12,050 nt of DNA from Lactobacillus sp. (GTDB lineage Bacteria; Bacillota; Bacilli; Lactobacillales; Lactobacillaceae). Below are positions 1-7,114 of this stretch, in pieces. The first letter of the stretch is position 1. Every line of letters begins with the position of its first letter. The DNA is taken from assembly GCF_014803895.1 (NCBI RefSeq), contig NZ_JAAVAU010000001.1, forward strand, positions 65,092 to 77,141. Direction: 5' to 3'. Under the pieces are notes generated by a model. That model saw only the letters and a program-made list of their open reading frames with translations. It made no database searches and was not told where the DNA came from. The translations under genes were made by a program, and so were the position numbers.

Positions 1-107
1 ACGACAACGAAGATGTTGAAAAGGAAATGGCTGACAAGGCTGCTGAAGCTGACAATGACGAAGTTTCAATTGAAGAAGTAGTCGAAGAAGCAGAAACTGA
101 AGATTAA
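1..107 (+). CDS. rpsB: Small ribosomal subunit protein uS2 (RpsB), C-terminal end only
   Basis: Only the last 34 codons are present, in the frame that ends at the TAA at 105-107; the start lies before the window. Half of the 34 visible residues are Asp or Glu (17 of 34), with very few basic ones, so this is a strongly acidic tail and not the folded S2 core. The identification rests mainly on context: rpsB directly precedes tsf in nearly all bacteria, here by 32 nt, and acidic C-terminal tails occur on S2 of lactobacilli. S2 binds late to the small subunit, near the SD-antiSD region. It was probably co-transcribed with tsf, as no terminator is visible in the gap. The tail alone carries no S2 signature, so the call is inference from synteny. 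Confidence 0.85.
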   Translation, partial: DNEDVEKEMADKAAEADNDEVSIEEVVEEAETED

Positions 108-139
108 TTTTTACTAAGATTTCATAAGGAGAAATTGAA

Positions 140-1165
140 ATGGCAAAAATTACTGCTGCTCAAGTTAAAGAATTACGTGAAACTACTGGTGCTGGTGTTA
201 TGGATGCCAAAAAAGCATTGGTAGAAGTTGATGGTGATATGGAAAAGGCAGTTCAATACCTTCGTGATAAAGGTATGGCAAAGGCTGCTAAGAAAGCTGA
301 TCGTATCGCTGCTGAAGGTTTAACTGGAGTTTATGTTGATGGTAATGCAGCAGCTATTACTGAAGTTAACTCTGAAACTGACTTTGTTTCTCAAAACGAT
401 AAGTTTGTTAACTTAGTAAATGAAGCTACTAAGACAATTGCTGAAGGTAAGCCTGCTGATATGGAAGCAGCTCAAGAATTGAAGATGGCTGATGGAACTA
501 CTTTGGACCAAGCTTTCGTAGATGCTACTGCTACAATCGGTGAAAAGATCGTGTTACGTCGCTTTGCTTTAGAAGAAAAGACTGACGATCAAGAATTTGG
601 TGCTTACCAACATAACGGTGGTCAAATTGGTGTTATTACTGTTTTGGAAGGTGCTGATGCAGAAACTGCTAAGCACTTAGCAATGCATATTGCTGCTATG
701 GGTCCTAAGGTTATTTCACCAGATGAATTAGATGATGAATTTATTACTGATCAATTAGCAGTAATGAACCACAAGATTGACCAAGATAATGAAAGTCGTG
801 CATTAGTAAACAAGAAGCCTTTACCACATCTTGTTTATGGTTCAGCAAAACAATTAAGTGATGATGTTTTAGCTAAGGCTGAAGAAGATATTAAGGCAGA
901 ACTTAAAGAATCTGGTAAGCCAGAAAAGATTTGGGATAAGATTATTCCAGGTAAAATGCAACGTTTCATTGATGATAATACTCAAGTTGATAAGCAATTT
1001 GCTGTTTTATCACAAGATTACATCATGGACGACAGCAAGACTGTTGGTGAATTTTTGAAAGAAAAAGGCGCTAAATTAGTTGCTTTCCAACGTTATGAAG
1101 TTGGTGAAGGTATCGAAAAGAAACAAGAAGATTTCGCTGCCGAAGTTCGCGAACAAATGAAATAA
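140..1165 (+). CDS. tsf: Elongation factor Ts
   Basis: EF-Ts is the cytoplasmic guanine-nucleotide exchange factor that regenerates EF-Tu-GTP. The 341-residue protein opens with the UBA-like N-terminal domain and EF-Ts signature 1 ([16 protein letters not shown], residues 12-27). Signature 2 follows ([12 protein letters not shown], 75-86), with the TDFV segment at 80-83 that contacts EF-Tu. The C-terminal end ([18 protein letters not shown]) is typical of Firmicutes. The ATG at 140 is set by TAAGGAG at 125-131, 8 nt upstream. At 341 residues it is about 50 longer than the B. subtilis protein (293 as remembered). The excess appears to be one hydrophilic, charged insertion around residues 200-250, in the dimerisation/core part. 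It lies 32 nt after rpsB and is followed by a strong terminator, so it ends that operon. Function is certain; the insertion estimate comes from a remembered alignment. Confidence 0.98.
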   Translation: MAKITAAQVKELRETTGAGVMDAKKALVEVDGDMEKAVQYLRDKGMAKAAKKADRIAAEGLTGVYVDGNAAAITEVNSETDFVSQNDKFVNLVNEATKTIAEGKPADMEAAQELKMADGTTLDQAFVDATATIGEKIVLRRFALEEKTDDQEFGAYQHNGGQIGVITVLEGADAETAKHLAMHIAAMGPKVISPDELDDEFITDQLAVMNHKIDQDNESRALVNKKPLPHLVYGSAKQLSDDVLAKAEEDIKAELKESGKPEKIWDKIIPGKMQRFIDDNTQVDKQFAVLSQDYIMDDSKTVGEFLKEKGAKLVAFQRYEVGEGIEKKQEDFAAEVREQMK

Positions 1166-1181
1166 TTATTTAATTTTAAAG

Positions 1182-1211
1182 GAGTGATGCTTATGCATCG
1201 CTCTTTTTTTT
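1182..1211 (+). terminator. Intrinsic terminator of the rpsB-tsf operon
   Basis: A 9-bp stem pairs GAGTGATGC (1182-1190) with GCATCGCTC (1195-1203), with one T-G wobble, a 4-nt loop TTAT and eight T residues at 1204-1211. It starts 16 nt after the tsf stop codon and is a textbook Rho-independent terminator that separates tsf from pyrH. Confidence 0.93.
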
Positions 1212-1250
1212 ATTCCTTTACTTTTATATTCAGTTATCGAGCATTCTTTA

Positions 1251-1259
1251 TGGTAAAAT
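1251..1259 (+). promoter_or_regulatory. Probable extended -10 promoter for pyrH
   Basis: TGGTAAAAT reads as an extended -10 element: TG at 1251-1252 and TAAAAT at 1254-1259, five of six matches to TATAAT. No good -35 hexamer sits 16-18 nt upstream (CAGTTA at 1231-1236 is poor), so the TG motif would have to compensate. Transcription would start near 1266, giving a leader of about 20 nt with AAGGAGG at 1273-1279. The placement just after the tsf terminator and before a long run of genes supports it. No PyrR-type leader structure is present. Confidence 0.55.
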
Positions 1260-1264
1260 GATAA

Positions 1265-2010
<746 letters not shown>

Positions 2011-2011
<1 letters not shown>

Positions 2012-2568
2012 TGGCAAACGAAGTTATTGATAAAGCAAGAAGTAATATGAATAAATCTATTACGGTTTATGAAAAAGACTTAGGCTCAATTCGTGCGGGT
2101 GTTGCGAATGCAAGCTTGTTGGATAACATTAAGGTAACTTATTATGGTGCTCCAACACCTTTAAATCAAATGGCAAGTATTACCATTCCTGAAGCTCGTG
2201 TTTTAATGGTTACACCATATGATAAGACTAGTTTAGATGATATTGAACATGCCATTTTAGCTTCAGATTTAGGGATTACACCTGCAAATGATGGTTCTGT
2301 AATTAGAATTGTGATTCCACAATTAACTGGTGAACGCCGTCAAGAAATTGCTAAGCAAGTAGGTAAACTAGCTGAAAAAGCTAAAATTGCAATCAGAAAT
2401 GTTCGTCGTGAAGCAATGGATACTTTAAAGCGTCAAACTAAAGATGGCGATATCACTGAAGATGAACAACGTAATTTAGAAAAGCAAGTCCAAAAAGTAA
2501 CTGATGAGTCAACTAAGAAAGTTGATGAACTTGCTGATAAAAAGAGTAAGGAAATCACTCAAGGTTAG
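2011..2568 (+). CDS. frr: Ribosome recycling factor
   Basis: Ribosome recycling factor works with EF-G to split post-termination ribosomes. It is a tRNA-shaped two-domain protein: a three-helix bundle (about residues 1-30 and 105-185) and a beta domain (about 31-104). The 185 residues equal the usual length. [14 protein letters not shown] (44-57) is the conserved beta-domain entry, and the NVRRE segment keeps the important Arg132. In the first signature, which reads RTGR in E. coli and RAGR in Bacillus as remembered, this protein has RAGV (28-31), so the usual Arg31 is Val; NASLLD follows. The ATG at 2011 overlaps the pyrH stop by one base, and its SD, AAGGGGG at 1998-2003, lies inside pyrH. 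The pairing pyrH-frr is near universal. The gene is intact and the product certain. Confidence 0.98.
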
Positions 2569-2576
2569 GTTTTAAG

Positions 2577-3296
2577 ATGAGTGATAATAGCAGACCTTTA
2601 AATCATTTAGCAATTATTATGGATGGAAATGGTAGATGGGCTAAGAAGAAACACCTACCACGCTTTGTTGGTCATAAAAATGGTATGAAGAACATTCGTA
2701 AAATTGCATTAGCTGCTAATGAATTAGGCATTAAAGTTTTAACGCTTTATGCCTTTTCTACTGAAAATTGGGCTCGTCCAACGGACGAAGTAAATTATTT
2801 AATGCGGTTGCCAATTGATTTTTTTAATAAGTTCATGCCAGAATTGATGGAAAATAACGTTAAAGTTAATATTATGGGCTTTAAAGATGAAATTCCTCAG
2901 AAAACTTATGAAGTTGTTAAAAGGGCAATGGCTGAAACTGCTAATAATACTGGTATGGTATTGAATTTTGCCTTTAACTATGGCTCTCGTAAAGAAATTG
3001 TAGCTGCAGTTCAAAAACTCGCTCAAGAAGCAGCAGATGGCAAAATTAGGCCGGATCAAATTGATGAAGAGATAATTTCAAATAATCTATTGACTAATGA
3101 CCTCAAACCCTATGATGACCCGGATTTGTTAATTAGAACGTCTGGTGAGGAAAGATTATCTAACTTTTTATTATGGCAAGTAGCTTATAGCGAATTTGCC
3201 TTTACCAATAAGAATTGGCCTGATTTTGATGAAAATGATTTGAAGCAATTAGTGGATGAATATCAGAAGCGTGACCGACGCTTTGGAAAGTTATAG
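2577..3296 (+). CDS. uppS: Isoprenyl transferase, undecaprenyl diphosphate synthase
   Basis: UppS is a soluble or peripheral cis-prenyltransferase that extends farnesyl diphosphate with isopentenyl diphosphate to C55 undecaprenyl diphosphate, the lipid carrier for peptidoglycan and teichoic acid. The 239-residue protein has MDGNGRWA with the catalytic Asp16, the GHKNGMK segment, [13 protein letters not shown] and the C-terminal RTSGE block. Arg187, Arg193, Ser195 and Glu206 align at a constant offset of 7 with E. coli Arg194, Arg200, Ser202 and Glu213 (IPP and Mg sites), so all key residues are kept. It starts 8 nt after frr. The SD is poor: only AGG at 2567-2569, overlapping the frr stop and 7 nt before the ATG, so expression probably depends on coupling to frr. 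Together with cdsA it forms the usual lipid pair of this cluster. Confidence 0.97.
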   Translation: MSDNSRPLNHLAIIMDGNGRWAKKKHLPRFVGHKNGMKNIRKIALAANELGIKVLTLYAFSTENWARPTDEVNYLMRLPIDFFNKFMPELMENNVKVNIMGFKDEIPQKTYEVVKRAMAETANNTGMVLNFAFNYGSRKEIVAAVQKLAQEAADGKIRPDQIDEEIISNNLLTNDLKPYDDPDLLIRTSGEERLSNFLLWQVAYSEFAFTNKNWPDFDENDLKQLVDEYQKRDRRFGKL

Positions 3297-3318
3297 ATTG
3301 ATAGAAGTTTATTAGTAT

Positions 3319-4110
3319 ATGAAAACAAGAGTAATCACGGCAATTATTGCCTTAATTGTATTTATTCCTATCGTATATTTTGGTGGGATTTGGATAGACA
3401 TAGCTGCTTGTGTTTTTGCAGCAGTAGGTATTAGTGAAATTTTTATTATGAAAAAGCAAATTCTAGTTTCTTGGGATTTTGTATTTGCATTATTAGCTAC
3501 TTTATCCCTAGCTGTTCCTGATAGCTTTTTCAATTTTTTACCATCATTTTTAAATCGGATAGATATTTTTTATATCTTTGTGATGTTAATGTTGGTGAGA
3601 ACGGTATTATCAAAAAATCGTGTTACATTTGATGACGCAGGTGTATATACTTTAGCCTCTCTCTACATTGGGACTGGTTTTCACTATATGGCAGCTATTA
3701 GAAATGCTCATATGGGATTACAAGTATTGTTCTACGTATTTGTAGTAGTTTGGGCAACTGATATCTTTGCTTACTTAATTGGTAGAAAGATTGGTAAGCA
3801 TAAGTTATGGCCAGTTATTAGTCCTAATAAAACCTGGGAAGGTTCAATTGGAGCTGTAATTATGGCTTTAGTTTGCGCCGCTATTTATGTTTATTTTGTA
3901 CCAACTGGAAGAAATCCAATTACTTTAATTATTTTAGCATTCTTCTTATCTATCATTGGTCAAATGGGTGACTTAGTAGAGTCTGCTTATAAGAGATTTT
4001 ATGGTGTAAAGGACTCAGGTAAAATTTTACCCGGACACGGTGGTATTTTAGATAGATTTGATAGCATGTTATTTGTATTACCTGTAGTTGCATTTATGGG
4101 GATTATGTAG
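3319..4110 (+). CDS. cdsA: Phosphatidate cytidylyltransferase (CDP-diglyceride synthase)
   Basis: CdsA condenses CTP and phosphatidic acid to CDP-diacylglycerol, the precursor of phosphatidylglycerol and cardiolipin, in the cytoplasmic membrane. The 263 residues are mostly hydrophobic with about seven or eight membrane segments beginning at residue 5. The full family signature, S-x-x-K-R through K-D-x-G, H-G-G and D-R-x-D, is present at 222-248, and SPNKTWEG lies at 168-175; both carry the polar residues of the active site. The ATG at 3319 is 22 nt after uppS. It lacks a clear SD (AGAAG at 3303-3307 is weak and 11 nt away), yet no better start exists and the first helix begins directly after it. 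In B. subtilis dxr follows cdsA; here rseP follows after 12 nt. Function is secure, start slightly less so. Confidence 0.96.
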   Translation: MKTRVITAIIALIVFIPIVYFGGIWIDIAACVFAAVGISEIFIMKKQILVSWDFVFALLATLSLAVPDSFFNFLPSFLNRIDIFYIFVMLMLVRTVLSKNRVTFDDAGVYTLASLYIGTGFHYMAAIRNAHMGLQVLFYVFVVVWATDIFAYLIGRKIGKHKLWPVISPNKTWEGSIGAVIMALVCAAIYVYFVPTGRNPITLIILAFFLSIIGQMGDLVESAYKRFYGVKDSGKILPGHGGILDRFDSMLFVLPVVAFMGIM

Positions 4111-4122
4111 GAGAACTACTGG

Positions 4123-5379
4123 ATGAAAGGAATTTTAATCTTTATTGTTGTTTTCGGTATCCTCGTTTTCGTACATGAATTTGGACACTTTATCGTAGCC
4201 AAAAAATCAGGTATCTTAGTCCGAGAGTTTTCTATCGGGATGGGACCAAAGCTATTTCAAGTAATGCGTAAGCAGACGACATATACAATTCGATGGTTAC
4301 CATTGGGAGGTTACGTTCGTTTAGCTGGCCCAGATGATACAGCAAAGATTGATCCCGGTACAACAGTTGTTTTGCAATTAGATGAAAACGGAAATGTTAA
4401 GAGAATTGATGCATCAGGATCTCAGATGCCAATTGAAGGTATTCCCGTTCAAGTAAATTCTAGTGATCTTGTGGATAAGTTAATTATCTCTGGATTTGAA
4501 AATGGAGATGAAGATAAGCCTAAGACTTATCATGTTGATCACGATGCGACAATTATTGAAAAAAATGAGACTGAACTTTTAATTGCCCCTCGAGATGTAC
4601 AATTTCAAGAAGCGAATGTTTGGAAGAAATTAGCAACCAATGTTGCTGGTCCCTTAATGAACATAATTTTAGGCTTTGTGGTATTTTTAATTTGGGCTTT
4701 AATGATGCCAGGACCATCTACTACTACAATTAGTCGTGTAGTAAATAATTCTCCTGCACAAAGTGTCGGAATCAAGGCTAATGATCAAATTGTTGCTTTA
4801 AATAATAAAAAGATTACCCAATTTGATCAAATAAGCCAAATTTTGACGAAAAATAAGAAGAAAACTATCAGTGTTAAAGTTAAGAGAAATAATAAAACAC
4901 AAACCTTTAAGATAACACCAAAAGAAGTTAAAGTTAATGGGCAAAAAGTATACCAATTAGGTATTTATGCTAAAACTAATGACTCCATTATGGCAAAACT
5001 TGGAAATGGATGGAATACTGCTGTAGATACTACTGGCCTAATTTTTAATGCAGTTGGGGGACTATTTAGGCATTTTAGTTTAAATAAACTCTCAGGCCCA
5101 GTAGGAATTTATTCTCAAACTGCACAAGTTTCAAAAATGGGCTTTACTTATATTTTGGCCTTCTTGGGCATGATTTCTATCAACTTAGGGATTGTTAACT
5201 TATTACCAATTCCAGGCTTAGATGGTGGGAAATTACTATTAAATATTATTGAATTAATTATTGGTAAGCCAATCCCACAAGATAAAGAAGCAATTGTTGA
5301 TATGATAGGTTTTGTACTTCTTTTAGTATTAATAATTGCGGTTACTGGTAATGATATTTATCGTTACTTTATAAAATAA
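4123..5379 (+). CDS. rseP: RseP/Eep-family intramembrane zinc metalloprotease (site-2 protease)
   Basis: This membrane protease cuts substrates within or near the bilayer. Relatives are RasP of B. subtilis (RsiW, FtsL and signal-peptide remnants) and Eep of enterococci (peptide pheromone precursors). The 418-residue protein has the zinc site HEFGH at 18-22 in the first transmembrane segment. GPLMN (176-180) opens the second, followed by one PDZ domain (about 199-275) on the outer side. The third conserved element, NLLPIPGLDGG, carries the metal ligand Asp367, and the last membrane segment is at about 392-410. All catalytic residues are present. The ATG at 4123 is served by AGGAG at 4109-4113, which overlaps the cdsA stop codon. 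About 155 hydrophilic residues separate segments 1 and 2. Which substrates it cuts cannot be told from this window. Confidence 0.95.
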   Translation: MKGILIFIVVFGILVFVHEFGHFIVAKKSGILVREFSIGMGPKLFQVMRKQTTYTIRWLPLGGYVRLAGPDDTAKIDPGTTVVLQLDENGNVKRIDASGSQMPIEGIPVQVNSSDLVDKLIISGFENGDEDKPKTYHVDHDATIIEKNETELLIAPRDVQFQEANVWKKLATNVAGPLMNIILGFVVFLIWALMMPGPSTTTISRVVNNSPAQSVGIKANDQIVALNNKKITQFDQISQILTKNKKKTISVKVKRNNKTQTFKITPKEVKVNGQKVYQLGIYAKTNDSIMAKLGNGWNTAVDTTGLIFNAVGGLFRHFSLNKLSGPVGIYSQTAQVSKMGFTYILAFLGMISINLGIVNLLPIPGLDGGKLLLNIIELIIGKPIPQDKEAIVDMIGFVLLLVLIIAVTGNDIYRYFIK

Positions 5380-5402
5380 GTATTAAATTGAATTTTAATT
5401 TT

Positions 5403-5407
5403 GGAGG
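5403..5407 (+). promoter_or_regulatory. Ribosome binding site that fixes the proS start
   Basis: GGAGG lies 4 nt before the ATG at 5412. The frame stays open upstream to a TTG at 5388, but that codon precedes the SD and would add eight residues absent from the conserved N terminus MRQSKFF. The ATG is therefore the start. Confidence 0.88.
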
Positions 5408-5411
5408 AAAA

Positions 5412-7109
5412 ATGCGTCAATCAAAATTTTTTATGCCTACTTTAAAAGAGGCACCTGCAGATGCAGTCGCAGAAAGTCATAAGTTAATGATTCGTGGTGG
5501 CTATATTCGTCAAGTTACAGCAGGGGTTTATGCTTACCTTCCATTAGGTTATCGTGTTTTAAGAAAAGCAGAAAATATTATGGAAGAAGAAATGGATAAA
5601 ATTAATGTTCCTGAAATGTTAATGCCCCATTTCTTACCAGCTAGCTTATGGGAAGAGTCTGGACGCTTACCTAAATATGGTCCAGAAATGTTTAGACTTA
5701 AGGATCGCCATGATCGTGAAAGTCTTCTCGGTCCAACTCATGAAGAAACTTTTACGGAAATTGTTGCTAAAAATTTGAAGAGTTACAAACAAATGCCAAT
5801 TGCTCTTTATCAAATTCAAACTAAATTCCGTGATGAAAATCGTCCTCGCTTTGGTTTGTTACGTGGTCGTGAATTCATCATGCTTGATGCGTATAGTTTC
5901 GCTTCAACTCAAGAACAACTTGATCAACAATTTGATGATGAAAAACAAGCATTTAAGAATATATTTAGAAGAGCAGGGGTAGATATCCGCCCAGTTATTG
6001 CTGATTCTGGGACTATGGGTGGTAAAAACTCTACTGAATTTCAAGCTCCAGCTGCTATTGGTGAAGATACAATTGCAACTAATGAAAAGGGAACTTATGC
6101 TGCAAATCTTGAAATGGCTCAAAGTATTGATACTTTTAAACAAGATCCTGAAGATCCTAAAGAGTTAAGTAAAGTTGCTACTCCCGGTATGGATTCAATT
6201 AAAAAATTAGCAGAATTTTTAGATGTACCAGCCACTAGAATTGTGAAAAGTATTTTGTTCATTGCTGATGATCAAAAAGTTTTAGTTTTGATTCGTGGTG
6301 ATAAAGAAATTAATGAAGTAAAATTAGGTCACATTCTTGATGCTGATGAAGTAAGAGAAGCAACTCCAGACGAGCTGATAGAAATTACTGGATCAGCTAA
6401 GGGTGGCGTAGGTCCAATTGATGCAGATTGGGCTGATAAAATTATTGCTGATGAAACTGTAAAAGGTCTTTATAATGTTGTCGTTGGTGCTAATGAAACT
6501 GATTATCAATATCAAAATGCGAATTTAGATCGTGATTTTAAGGTCGATGAATTTGCTGATATTAGAACTGCCAATGAAGGCGAACCTGATCCAGTTGATC
6601 ATTTACCACTTCAATTTACAACATCTATTGAAGTTGGCCATATTTTCAAGTTGGGTACTTACTATACTGATACTATGGGTGCAGATTTCTTAGATAATAA
6701 TGGTAAAGCTAAGCCTGTAATTATGGGTTCTTATGGTATCGGTGTTACTAGAATGTTATCAGCTGCGGTTGAACAACACTTAACCGATAATGGTATTGCT
6801 TGGCCAAAAGAAATAGCACCATTTACAATTCATTTAATTCAAATGAAGATGAAAGATGAGATGCAAACTAAAGTTGCCGAAAAACTTGAAAAAGAATTAG
6901 CAACTAAGTATGATGTTTTATACGATGACAGAAATGAACGTCCAGGTGTTAAGTTTAATGATGCAGATTTAGTTGGTGCACCAATTAGAATTACGATTGG
7001 TCGTAAAGCTGGCGATGGTATTGTTGAAGTTAAGCGCCCAACTGATGAGAAGGCAACTGAAGTTAGCTTAAATGACTTAGACGCATATATTACTAAAGAG
7101 TTAGGGTAA
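5412..7109 (+). CDS. proS: Prolyl-tRNA synthetase, bacterial type with editing domain
   Basis: ProS charges tRNA-Pro with proline in the cytoplasm. The 565 residues show the class II layout of the bacterial form: N-terminal catalytic half with GPTHEE (107-112) and motif 2 (FRDENRPRFG to GREF, 139-155), an inserted editing domain (about 225-405), motif 3 (GSYGIGVTRM, 439-448) and a C-terminal anticodon-binding domain (about 470-565). The editing domain hydrolyses mischarged Ala-tRNA-Pro. Its key lysine is present as Lys279 in IVKSILF, the same number as in E. coli, and the GVGPID loop is also kept, so editing should be active. The start is ATG 5412, not the upstream TTG at 5388. It follows rseP by 32 nt without a T-box leader, so tRNA-responsive control is not expected here. 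It precedes polC by 5 nt, as in other Firmicutes. Confidence 0.97.
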   Translation: MRQSKFFMPTLKEAPADAVAESHKLMIRGGYIRQVTAGVYAYLPLGYRVLRKAENIMEEEMDKINVPEMLMPHFLPASLWEESGRLPKYGPEMFRLKDRHDRESLLGPTHEETFTEIVAKNLKSYKQMPIALYQIQTKFRDENRPRFGLLRGREFIMLDAYSFASTQEQLDQQFDDEKQAFKNIFRRAGVDIRPVIADSGTMGGKNSTEFQAPAAIGEDTIATNEKGTYAANLEMAQSIDTFKQDPEDPKELSKVATPGMDSIKKLAEFLDVPATRIVKSILFIADDQKVLVLIRGDKEINEVKLGHILDADEVREATPDELIEITGSAKGGVGPIDADWADKIIADETVKGLYNVVVGANETDYQYQNANLDRDFKVDEFADIRTANEGEPDPVDHLPLQFTTSIEVGHIFKLGTYYTDTMGADFLDNNGKAKPVIMGSYGIGVTRMLSAAVEQHLTDNGIAWPKEIAPFTIHLIQMKMKDEMQTKVAEKLEKELATKYDVLYDDRNERPGVKFNDADLVGAPIRITIGRKAGDGIVEVKRPTDEKATEVSLNDLDAYITKELG

Positions 7110-7114
7110 TTTTC

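Noticed and set aside
2816..2826. T-run inside uppS as a possible terminator
   Set aside because: No GC-containing stem precedes it; only the short palindrome CAATTG is present.
5382..5400. Inverted repeat ATTAAA/TTTAAT in the rseP-proS gap
   Set aside because: Pure A/T, six pairs, directly before the SD; too weak to be a terminator. No T-box elements are visible either.
5388..5411. Eight-codon upstream extension of proS from a TTG
   Set aside because: The TTG precedes the GGAGG at 5403-5407 and has no SD of its own; the ATG at 5412 gives the standard N terminus.
5800..5982. Plus-strand 60-codon open frame inside proS
   Set aside because: It is out of frame with the clear proS motif 2 region and has no features of its own.
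7063..7091. Possible promoter before polC (TTAGCT, 17 nt, TATATT)
   Set aside because: The -10 is good but the -35 matches only three of six positions, and such matches are frequent in AT-rich DNA; not enough to annotate.
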